Source: Nocardia sp. SYP-A9097
Lineage (GTDB): Bacteria; Actinomycetota; Actinomycetes; Mycobacteriales; Mycobacteriaceae
Length of the DNA: 64,000 nucleotides
Direction of reading: 5' to 3'
NCBI RefSeq assembly: GCF_009649815.1
Contig: NZ_WJIC01000008.1
Coordinates: forward strand, 1 to 64,000
Under the pieces are notes generated by a model that saw only the letters and a list, made by a program, of their open reading frames with translations, was not told the origin of the DNA and did no database searches. How positions within the stretch are numbered: the first letter of the stretch is position 1; every line of letters starts with the position of its first letter. The position numbers were made by a program, and so were the translations under genes. Below, piece by piece: positions 33,701 through 45,700 of the stretch.

Positions 33701-36700
33701 ACGCGGTCCGGGCGGCCGAGCAATTCCCGCTCTTGAACGAAGTCTCCGCCGACCGTGTCCCGGCGATATCCGCGCCGCCGTAGATCGACCATGGAAACCC
33801 AACCGGTCCCGTTCGCCCCGGTCACCCGATAGGACCGGAATCCGACCGCGTTGGTGCGGACCGAATCGGCCGCGTTGTCGAACCCGAAGACACCCTCGGA
33901 CAACGGATTCAGCGATACACCGTCATCGGTGATGATCGGTTCCGACGTCACCGATACGCGGTACCGCGGCCGGGCGGGATATAGCACCGATTCACCGATC
34001 GCACCACGCGGAACCAGCGAGATCGGACCCTCGATCACCGGCTCCGATGCCTGCGGGTAATCCTGTTCCGCCAGTAGCGGATTCGAACCACCGAACAGGT
34101 AATCGACTGCCGCCCGGTTCATTTCGGGCGAGGTCCGGTATTCGCCGCCCCGCTCGGAGATGCCGGTGAGAACGCCGGCGCGCACCTCGGCCAGCACTGC
34201 CGCGACAGCCGGAGCGCCATTGAGAAGGGTTGCGTGCGTGAGTCTTTCATGACCCTGCCGCGCCTCGGGGACCGCGTACGCATTGCCGTACTCGTCGACC
34301 ACCATGACCGCGCGTGGAATCGATCCATCCGCGCCGGTTTCCGCGCCCCAGGTGGTGTCGAAAAGGCCGCCGTCGGATCGGTACAGCAGATTCCGCGGAC
34401 CGACCACGATCCGGTACCGCTCGCGCTCGGCGGGCGCGAGCCAGGAATCCGGGGTCGCGGTCGCGGGCAGTACTCCCCCGAGCGGGCGGTCCGCGGCGCT
34501 CTTGCGCTCCGGCACCGGAAGATTGGTGCCCGCGAATATCGGCATGGCCGCCCGGCCGGTGCTGTCGTGTTCCCCGTACTGCTGACGATCGAGCCCACCG
34601 AAATCCGGTAGCGCCGCGCGGAAACTCTCGGCCTCGTCGCCGGAATCCCATGCCGCCATGCGTTTACGGAAAATACGCGACGACAGCCCGGTCTCGCGGA
34701 GCGTGGTCCTGTCCAGTGACGTGCGCAGGAAGTCGATGAAGCCTTCGGCGTAGCGGACATCGTGCAGTCCGAGCCAGCGCCGGTAGGCGCGGTCGGCGAA
34801 ATCCGCTGCGAAATCGGGGATTTCGGCCGCGGGAATGCCCTGTGCGGCGGCGGCATCGACACCGGCGGCATGCGCCCGGTGGTAGGCCGCACGGGCGGGC
34901 TCCCAGCTGTCGCGATCCTCTTGGGCGCGGTACCACCGGCCCATACGTTCGCGCCACTGCGCCTGCAGGCCCAGTACCGCCCACGCCGCCGCGTAATTAC
35001 CCGGCGAGTTCGGCGAGGTGCGCAGCGACCTCGTCAAGACGTCCTGCTCCATGGCCATCGGGTGCGCGGCGAAGTCACCGGCCCGCGCGGCATCCGCCGA
35101 CCAGGTCCAGCCGTTCACGCCGGCGGGCCGCAGGGCCGTCGCGGCCGTCGCGGACCAAGCGGTACGAACTCCCGCGTACCCCTGTTCCTCGCCGTGGTAG
35201 ATCGCCCATGCCTTCTCGATCACCGCCGGCCACAACGGCTGGCCGGGGATATGCGCCGCGTACGCCATCTCCCCGGCGCTGCCGTAAGCGTGGAACTGCC
35301 GATCCACCGCGACCCGGATGCCGCCACCATCCTCGGTGCCGAAGCGCACCTCGAAATTGCCGTCCGATCGTTCCCGCACCATCCGTCGAACCCAATTCGG
35401 ATGTGCGGCAAGGGAGATCAGCAGGGGCAGCAGGGCCGACGAGCCGACGCCGACCTCGAGAACATCCTCGATACCGACGCTGCCGTCCGCCCGGAACAGT
35501 GTGCCCGGCGCATGCACCAGTCGGGGCGCCTCGATACCGAGTGCCGCCGTGTCGACCAGGTGCCAGGCCGCCTCGGCGTCCGACTCCCAAGGATCGAGCA
35601 CCCAGACCTGATCGGTCGAGGTCTCATGCGGGCGGATCGCGACCACCTCGTCGCCGTCGAATGTCACCGTGCGGCCCGCCGATTCGAACTCGACACCGGC
35701 CGCGGGGATGGCGATCGCGGCCGCGGGCTGGTTCAGGAGGTGGTTCACCGGCCGGTCCAGACCGTAGGCGGCGCCTTCCCGCTCCCATCGGTCGTCGAAT
35801 ATCTCGACGGTGGGTGCGGCGCCTCCGGCGATGCGGCGCGCCGCGGCGAAGGCGGCCACCGCATTTCGCACTCGAAGATGACGGGTGCCCAGCAGCGCCG
35901 CCGTCGAGCTCATCAATTGCGACACCATCCCGGGGTCGCGCGAGAGCTCATCGTCCAGCCACACCACGGCCGCCGTTTCCACTGCGGGGTTCTCCTGTTT
36001 CGCTGCCGCGTACAGGTTCATGGCACTGACCGCGCCGCTGCTCATCGCCGACCGCGTGGACTCGAATCCCGGTACATGCCATGCCACGAACGCGGCGGTG
36101 TCGATATCACCGAAGCTCACCACCGTCGCACCGCGCCCACCGAATGCGGCCGGATCGAGCTTCAGCAGATATACGGGCGGGACCGGCAGATCCGACGCGG
36201 CCGCGACCTGCCCGGCCTCCAACTCGGCCGCGCCGAGTCGGAGCAGAACCTCTTCGAGCTTTCCGGTATGCGGCTGCGAATTGCCCAGCGCGCCATGCAG
36301 ATAGCTCCGATTCAGGGTGTCTCGGACCGCGGCGGGAATGCCGTCGGCATTGCGCAGGGTGGCGAACCCGGTCACAAGCCGGTATTGATCTTCCGACGCG
36401 AGATTCGAGAATCCCAGATCGGTCCACCATCTCCTGCCGTGATCGGCCCACCACCGCGCGATCTCCCCCGGCCGATAGGCGGTCGCCGGGAAGTGCGGTG
36501 GTGCTGAAATGGCTTCCGGCACAGCCGAAGACGGTGCCGTGGGCTGCCCGTCGGAGGCCGCCTCGGCCGCCGCTGCCTCGGCCGCCGCTGCCCCGCCGGC
36601 GCGGTCGCGCTCGGATCTGATCGTATCGAGTGTGGGCCCTGCACCGTAGGCGGCCAGCGTGCCCGAGCCCGCGGAGCTGAGCCTGCGGAATTGATTGAGA

Positions 36701-39700
36701 CGTCGCAGTGGCACGGTGATTTCGGCACCGCCGTACGGGTCGCGCACCACCACCCCGGTGGGCGCACCGAGCGGTCCGTTCGCCCGACTCACCCGGACGA
36801 CGGAGTACGCGTGCCGGCCCCGCAGTGCGTCGGCCGCCGCCGGCCCGCCCGGCAGATGCTGTTTGGTACCCAGGCTCACGGTGTCGCCGCGGCGGAGCAG
36901 ATAGTCGATCCGCTCCGCCACCCACGCCGCGACCGTCGTGTCGGCAGGGGCGTCATTCGACAGCCAGTTGGTCAGATACCCCTGCAGTCGCTCGCCGCTC
37001 GGCGACCACTGGTCGTCGAGAAAGAGCGAGAAGTCGGCGGGATCGTCCTCGAAATCCGCTGTCTCCCAGGCCGGCAGTGTCTCCATGACCGCGGCCGCCA
37101 CACTGTCGGAACCCAGGAGTTCGGCGAGCTCGGCTCGGCTCATTGTGGCCAGTGCCGACGGAAGAACGTCGTGCTCGTCCATCCGATCGGACACCCGCAG
37201 GCTCACCGCTTCCAGCTCCTCGAGCACCATATTGGTGTTCGCGGTGGGCAGTGACTCCCGCAGGTAGTTTGCGAAAGCGGCATTCTCGCTGCCCAGAATC
37301 ATGTGGGCGACACCGGAATTCACATTCAGGCGGTCCAGCGTGTCCCGATCCATGTGCAATGGGGCGGCGGCCAGGGACGCGTCGAGGCCACGCGTGGACT
37401 GGACGCGACCCGCGAAGCCCGGCATGAGCGGTGGCCGCAGCTGCGCCGCCGCCGTCCCGGCCCATCCGCCGTCGATACCCAGATAGCCGCGGTCCCCGCC
37501 GCGGAAGACCGCCCACGCCTTCTCCACGACGGCGGCCCACAGCGGCCGGGTCGCATCCTGCGCCGCGTAGATCATCTTTCCGGCGGAGTCCCGGTAGAAG
37601 GTGTCATCCACCTCGACCCACACCCATCGAGCCTTTTCGGGATCGTGGAATCGCACGCTGAACGTACGATCCGGCCCGGCGTTCTCGCGAATCATGTCGA
37701 GGATCAGTTGCGGCTGATGCGTCGCCAATCCGATCAGGTTCGACATCAGGTAGCAGTCGCCGATATTGCCCTGGACGACGTCCTCCGGCCGCGGCTTTCC
37801 ATCGATATACAGATCGCCGAGCGCTTTGCCGACGCCCACGGACAGGAGTCCGGAAATAGCTCCGGGCAACCACTTTTCACTCGCCGGGGAGTACAGGTCG
37901 AACTTCGTGGGCTCGAGCTCGCTCGGCCGCACCCCGAAGGGCCCCAGCCCGGCGAACCTGACAACCTCACCGCCGCCGGCGTAACAGAACCCCGGTGCCT
38001 TCGGCGTAAGTTCGCGTCCCCCATCGGGAAGGGTCGATTCGTCGAACGCCGCGCGCACCGCGGCATCGGGCAGCCTGCGGGTGGTGCCGTCGGGCAACTC
38101 GAGCTCGTGGAATCCCGTGTCACCGATCGTGCCCCGCGCGCGCACCGGTACCGAGGTATCGCGGGCCACCCACAGCACTCGGCCGTCGACATCGGTCAAC
38201 ATCAAATGAGCCTGTGGCGCAAGAAGTCTGGCGGCCGGCATGGTGCGCGGCAGGCGCACCGACGGCAGCGGGCCGGCGTCCACGGACGGGAGCACCGACG
38301 CGGTGAAGACCGCACCCTCCCCGGTCGGTGCGCTCACGACCGAATTACCGGCCGGATCGGAATCACCTGCGTCGGAATCGAATTCGATCATCGACGGCCA
38401 TAGCGGCACCGCCGCGTCCGCGGTGATGCGATCGACCTCGGCCTGCAGGTGCGGGGCGCGTACCACCATGGTTCTGAGGTCGTCGTACCTCGCCATCAGC
38501 CCGTCGAGGCCATGCGCATCCAGGTGGAGGGGAGCTTTGCGGAAGTCGACCACGGCGACCGTGTCATTCGCACCGAGAACCGCGGTGAACAAATGCTGTC
38601 TGCCCGTGCCGAACAGCAGCACGAGTCCCTCATCGCTGGCCAATACGTCCGGAACACTCGCCGCGGATATCGGTGCGTCCAGAAATACGCTGTCCCACAA
38701 CGTCACCGTGTCCGGATGGTCCCAGGGCAGCGCCCCGCGCACGATCAGATTGCGGGGGATCGGGAACAGCTCCGCCGGGGCCAGCGGCTGTTCGAGCAGC
38801 AGCCCCGGCCCCCGGCCCGACTCCATGAAGAACTGCGGCTCCGGACTGGGGACCGACTCCGGAGTCGCGTAATCCGTCTCGTAAGCCCTTGCGACGGTAT
38901 CGAATTCGGGGTTCGAGGGCGCGATGGAGCGGGCGCGACCGGCGACGGCGAAGGGCACGCCGTGGTCGGCTATCAGGCCGCTGAATCCGCGCCCGTCCAG
39001 GTCGACCGGCCCGCCCATCGAATCGTGCACCGCGATACGGCCGGCGGTGTCCCGGGACACGGTGAACCAGTGACGATCGGCCGAACCGAACAGGACCACG
39101 CGGCCCGGCTCCCCCGCCAGCCAACCGGAGATGTCCCCGGGCACGTCCATGCGGGTCCCCGCCTCCAGGAGCGCCGCCTCCGCATCGTTCCAGGTCTCGC
39201 CCGGTCCGGCAGCCGTTCCCGGGGACTCGTCCTGCCGGGCGGCCTCCCGCCACCACGCCTCGTGATCCCGGGTCGCGGCGCCGGCCGCCTCCGCCTCGGC
39301 TGTACTCGGCTCGACCGCGGGCCGAGCAGCCCGCCCCGGATTCCCGCGGCGGCGGCTGGCCATCGCATCGGACATTCTGCTCGCGAAGTTGTCCACCGTA
39401 CCGGCGCGCGACGGGCCGCCGCGAACGATCATCAGCGACTCGGAAAGCCCTCTCCCGGTGACGAATTCCCTGATCGTCGCGCCCCGCAGGTCGACGGATC
39501 TGCCGAGATGATCGGTTACGGCGAGTGCACCATCGGAGACATCGCGGCGGATCGTGAACAGGTGGTCGGTGGCATCGCCCAGCAGTAGGGACTGCCCCGC
39601 TTCGAGATACCCCGCGCGGTGATCGGCCAGATCCGCCGTGGTCTCGCCGACCTGCCAATACTGATTCCGCACCAACTGCCACGGCACCGGCGGCACCGGC

Positions 39701-42700
39701 TGATCCTTCTCGACCGGCAGCCGCGGCAGATCCTTGTCGACCGCGAGCGCGTGGAGATCGTTCTCGACCGGCAGCGCACGCGGATCGTTCTCGACCGGCA
39801 GCGGCGGCAGATCCTTCTCGGTGGTCGCCGGTGTGTGCTGCACTCGCGCCGGACCGGTTCGGGTCTCGACGAATCTTGTTGCGCGGTAAGCCTTCAGCAG
39901 CAGGTACGGCCATACCGGGTCGCCGGGTGGGACCGCGAGGCGACCGTCCGCGCCGGGGTGTGTCAGACGGTTGACGTCCACCAGTACCGGGCCGCTGTGG
40001 TCGGTCGTCAATATCCGGTAGCGGTCCGCCGTCATCCGGTCCGCGGTATCGATGGAGACGAACATGTCCGCGACCGCGTCCGGGTTTCGGGTCACGAACT
40101 CGCGGAGTTCATCGGCGAATACCGGGTCGCCCAGGTGCGCCGGAATGTCCTCCGGCCGCGGGCCGCCGGGCCGCCACAGCGGGCCCTGCATGCGCTGCGG
40201 GGGGTGCAGCCCGGATCGCGCGGCCTGTGCCCTGGGCAGGGTCCAGCTCTTCCCGTCCGGTATGCGCATGAGTTGCACCATGGCCGGGTTGCCGGTCTCG
40301 CGAATCGCGTAGTGCCAGCCGTGAATCAGCGTCGCGGGCGGCTGATCGGGCAGCACGACGGTCTGGGCGTACACGAGCTGGTCGCCCGGGCGCACGGTCT
40401 GCTCACCCACCGGGACGATGTCGTCTCCGGCCGCAACCATCAGCCCGGCGAGCTCCAGCGCGTCCGGTGCCAACCAGGTGACGATATCGTTCGCGCCCCG
40501 CACCTGGACCCAGGTCTGCTCGACCTGGAGCACCGTGAATGCGCCATTCTCGTCCGGTGCCAGCACATTTCGGTCCAGGTCCAGCAGCGGGGTGAGGTCC
40601 GGCATGGTCAACCGGGGCAGCATCGGGTTCGCGATCAGCGGGTCACGGTCGACCTGCGTATCGGCCGGTGGTGCGAACTCGGGGCGATACTGCTGCGCCG
40701 AATCGCCCGGCGCGTCCTGGTGCTGCTCCGAATTGTCTTGGCGCGGTTCGGCATTGTCGTGGCGCGGCTCGACCCGATCGTCCCCGTTATCGGGGTCCCG
40801 ATCGCCTGAATGCTCGTCGTTCCGGCCGGGTGGCGGAATCTCCTCGTCCCGGACCGGAGCGGGCGAACCGGGAAGACTGTCCGAGTCGAGCGGGACAGGC
40901 TGTGCCACAACACTTTCGAGTGACCGGTAATCGACATTGTCGGATTGCAGGGTGGGAGCCAGCCTCAGCAGGGCGGCTGCCGCGGCCTGACGTTCGTTCG
41001 ACGCGGTTTCGTATGCGAGTCGCGCGGCATCGCGCCTGATTCGGGCCTCGTCGCGGGCGGTCAGCATAGCCTCGCGGTGGGTCGAATTCTGTTCCGTTGC
41101 CGCGTTCTGGTGGAGCAGATCCGCCGCCGCTACCGCGGCGTTCGAAGTCTCGTAATCGGCTTCCGCGGTCCGGTGCGCGGTCGCCGCGGTTTCGTGCGCG
41201 GCGGCCGCGTCGGTGTAGCGGATAACGGTCTGGGCAGCGTGCGGCGCATGCGCGAAGAGGGCGTCGTCCGCGGCGAGATAGTAACGAACGCTGCCGTTCT
41301 GGCCATTACGGGCAGCGCGGTTCTCGGCCTGGATATCGATATCGCGCAGGTTCGATTTGCTGGTCAGGGTGACCTGCAGACCACCGGCGTCATCGACCTT
41401 CCCGCTGATCTCGATGTCGACACCGCGGGCACCCTGCCGGTTGATGACCAGGACCTCACCCAATTCACCGGCCTTCTCGAAGATGTCCTTCAGGCGTGTT
41501 TCGGCGTGTACACCATTGTCGAGGAACCATTGCGCGTCGACGTACTGGTGTGCGACGCCCATCTCGTCCAGCAGGGCGTGCAGCTTCGCGACTTCACTGT
41601 TGCGGTCGGCGATCACCAATTTCGGGAGGGCCGTCGGACCGGCTTCGGCGGCGATGTCCTCGGCGATCATCCGGTGTTTCTCCGCCTGATCACCGGCCAG
41701 CACGTCGTCGTGGGTGTGCAGTTTCGAGGTCTTGAACCGTGGAATCGTCACCACATCGGCCATGTTGTAGCGCTCGGCCAGGATGTGGGATACGCCCTTG
41801 GCGGTACCGGACGCGCCGGTCAGCGAGTCGTAGTTCTTGCCGGAGAACAGGTCGTCGGCGGCCAGGCTCCTGGAATCGGCCGAATCGGAGCGGATGGTCA
41901 GCCCGTGTCTGGCCTCGACGGCCTGCGCCAGCCCGCCATTCCAGCGGCTCTCGGTGGACGTCTTGGGATCGAACATCACCTTGTGGGTGGTCTGATCGAT
42001 GATGAACACTTTCCCATTGCCACGGTCCACGATGTAGTGATCGTCCCGGACGAACTCCCACCGGGCCGACGCAGCCGAATTCACCAGTCGGACAACATCT
42101 TCCAGCGGATGCTCGGATAGCTCCCGGAAGGGTTGCCGCACGCCCGCACCGCTGTCTTGCAGCAGTGTCCGCAACTCGGCGATACCGGCATCGGTGAGCT
42201 TCGCGGGACCACCCACCTGCCCCTCGGTCCGGCCGAAGTGCTCCGGCGTCAGCGCGCCCGCCGCGAAATGCTCGTCGAGGAAATCGCGTGCCTGCACAAC
42301 ACGAAGTGCCGCACCGGCTTCCGCGGGATGAGCCGCACCGTCGGAGATGATCCAGGTGGTGTCCGCGTGTACCAGCGCCTCGTCGATCTCGTCGATCACG
42401 GCGACCCGCCCCGGCACCTCATTGCCGCGCAGGCGCGCGAAGGCCGCGTCGTTCAGGGTGCCGACATAGATCGTCGGCTCGCCGTCCACCGGCTGGATAT
42501 GCGATGAATCCTCGTCCGGATTCATCCGGTGCACCTTGAAGTCGTACGGCTCCAACACCTTCTGGTAGAGGTCGAACGCGGACTTGGCCAGGCTGTCCCG
42601 GGTGGTGAACACCTGCACGGGCTCACCGGACGCCGCCTTCAACAGTCCGTCGGCGAGGAAGACCAGCGTCTTGCCTTCACCGGCATCCATATTGATCGGA

Positions 42701-45700
42701 CCGTGGCGCATGGCCATGGTGGCCATCGTCTGCGTCCAGCGCAGTGTCAAACCCGATTTGGTCTCGGTCGCCGTGCCACGCCGGATTATCTCGACCGCGG
42801 CCGTGACGGCACGCTGATACTCCTCCGCATGCTCGGGCGAATTGTGATGGACGCTGCCCTGCAACAGCTCCCACAATTCCGCATGAGACATACCCTCCCA
42901 TTCGGCGGATTCGTTCGCGTATCTCTCGAGGAGGTCCTCGGCCTCGCCCCGGTAATCCCGCGGCGGCCCGACAACCGGCGGATCGTCGTCGGGTTCGGGC
43001 TTCGGCGGGACGGATTCGTCGTGGGCGACGGGCTCGACGTCCTTCTCCCCCAAGGGATTTCGCTTCGCCGCGGGCGCCCACTCCTGCTGCTGCTCGGGCG
43101 TGTATTTCCGCCCGTGCTGGTCGAAGTGGTCGACACCGTCGTAGAACTTGCCCAGCGCCTCCCGGACCCGGGCCGGGGAGGGGTGGTACGCGCCCGCCCA
43201 ATCGTGGATGGCGACGAGCTTGCCATCGCGGAAAGCGGCCTTGAAGGCCGTGTAGACACCGGCGTTGTGAAACGCCTCATGCGTCAGATCGCTGACGTAC
43301 CAGCGTCCTTCGTGATCGCCGACCACGGTCCGCATGACCGGCGCGGTCTGCTCCGCCCAGCGTTTGAGCATCGGACCCGAGCGCGGGACCGTGATCTGCG
43401 GATCATCGACGAGATCCTTCGGCGGCTCGGGAGCGGTCTTGTCCTTCGCGGGGGCGGCGTCGTCGCCCTTCGCGGGGGCGGCCTTGTCCTTTCCGGGGGC
43501 AGCGTCGTCCTTCGCCGGGGCGGCATCGTCTTTCGCCGAATCGGCCCTGTCCTTCACCGAATCGGTATCACTCTTCACCGATGCGGCATCGTCCGACTTC
43601 GATTCACCGTCGCCGGTCTTCGATGTGCTCCCGGCCCCGTCCCGCGACCAGTGACCGTCCTCGGAGATGGTGAATTTATATGCGGCGCGCTCGTTTTCGT
43701 TCAATCGGTACAGGCCGCGCGACAGCGCCTCGTCGTATCCGTGCACCGCGGCGGCATCGTCCTTGCCCGCGACCGGAGCGGCCGGGGGCTTCTTCTGACC
43801 GAAGCCCTGCCGCAGCGGCAGGTCACCGTCCTGATGTTGCCGGAACAGCTCCCGGTTCTCGTGCGGCGATTTGCTGCTCTTGAACAGCGCGATAGTCTGC
43901 TCGAAACCGATGAGCTGGCGCAGGAATCCGCGACCACCCGGCCATACCGGACCGAGCAGGCTCGCGTCCACACGCCGCCAGCGGGCACCGGAGGGCGGGC
44001 CGTCGGATGCGGCCGGTGCCTCATGCTTCGCGGTGCCCGAATGCTTCGCGCCCTCCGCGGGTTTGGCACTCTCCGCGTGCGGCGGATTCTCGGACTCGTG
44101 TGTGCGTGCGGACGCGGCGCCGCGCGGCGCATCGCGGTCCGGTGTCACCTCGGCTGCGCCGCTGCGCGGTGCCGGCGCAGGCGATTTCGGCTCGGATTGT
44201 GCCGGTGTCGCCGGTGTCGCCGGTTTGCGGGTCGGAGAGTCGGCGGTCCGGTCGGGTTCGGCGGTGCGGTCCGCAGGCCCTTCGCGCATGGATCGAGTAC
44301 TCGGCGACCCCGACGGAGACTCCGACCGCCCTGCCGTCGGCTCATGCACCACAGTCGGGTCGTGCACCACCGTCGGCTCGTGCGCCACGACGGAATCGGT
44401 GCCGGACACGCCGGGCTTGGGCGAACCCGGTTGCGCCCCGTCGGTCGCTCGTTTGGCCTGAATACCTTCGGGGACACTGCCTTTACGGTCGCCCGGAGTC
44501 GCGTCCGGCCGCGGCTGCGCACGCGTCTCATCGGCATTGGGCCGGGTTGCGGTGGACTTCGGCTCCGAGGACCCCGGCCGGGTGGCGTTGTCACCGGGGG
44601 TGGTCGAGCGGGACGGCTCGTTCACGGGTGAACGCCCGCCCTGCGCTGAGCCCGGCGTCTCGGCACGGGGCGTATTCGGTGCGCCGCCGGTACTGTTCGA
44701 CGGCGGCGTGGCCACCGGGGTCGGCTCGTGGCCGGTGCCCTGATTCGACGGCTCATTGTCGTGCGGTTGGGATCCGTCGCCCGGCGTGGCACCGCGATCC
44801 CGCGCCCCGCTGCCCTCGGAACCGGGTGCGGCCGAACGTTCGTCATGGTTCGACGACGAGCCACCGCCCGTCCTGGAACCCTGATCGCCGCCGGTACCGC
44901 CGGCCGAACGGTCGCCCGCGCCAACACTTGTGGACTGGTCGGTGGCTACATTGGCACGCTGATCGGTGGTGCCGTTGGTGTGCTCGGCGCCGCCGGCATT
45001 GGTGCGTTCGCCGGCCGCCCCGGATCCGCCGGAGCCCGCAGGCCCATCGCCCAGCGCGGGTTTCGCGCCGGGCCCCTCCGGCGGCGGGATCGGACTCTCC
45101 GGAATCTTGCTTCCGCCAAGACCTTTCGTCTCCGGCAGATCCACGTGCACCTTGGCGCCGCCGGTCCGCCAACCTCGCGAACCACCGCTGAACGCGCCCG
45201 CCGCACCCGCGCCCAGCATCTTCGGATCCAGTACGAACGGGCCACCGTTGATGAGCTGATTGGCGACGCCGCCGCCGATCATGCCGCCCACACCACCGGC
45301 ACCGCCCTGCACGGCACCGCGCATCATCTGCTGTATGCGGCCGTCGAATTCCGATTTCGTGATCTTCCCGCCCACGAAGTGGAACAGGTCCCCACCTATT
45401 TTTCCCAGAATATGACCGAACGCGCCACCCAGCGCGCCACCCAGCGCGAACTGTCCCAATTCCTTGCCGTCGAAACTGTCACGGTGACCGGCGGCCATCT
45501 GACCCAATTGGATGACAATATCGAGGATCATCTGCTGGCCCATGGCGCGCAGCGCGGCGATCATGGCTTCCATCAGCAATTTCTTCAGCCAGTGGAATAC
45601 CAGTTGATACCATGCGATCAACAGCGCTTCTTCGGGGGGCGCGGTCAACGGGGAAAGCCAGGCCATCGCGATGTCGTAAACAAGCTGAATCAGACCGATA

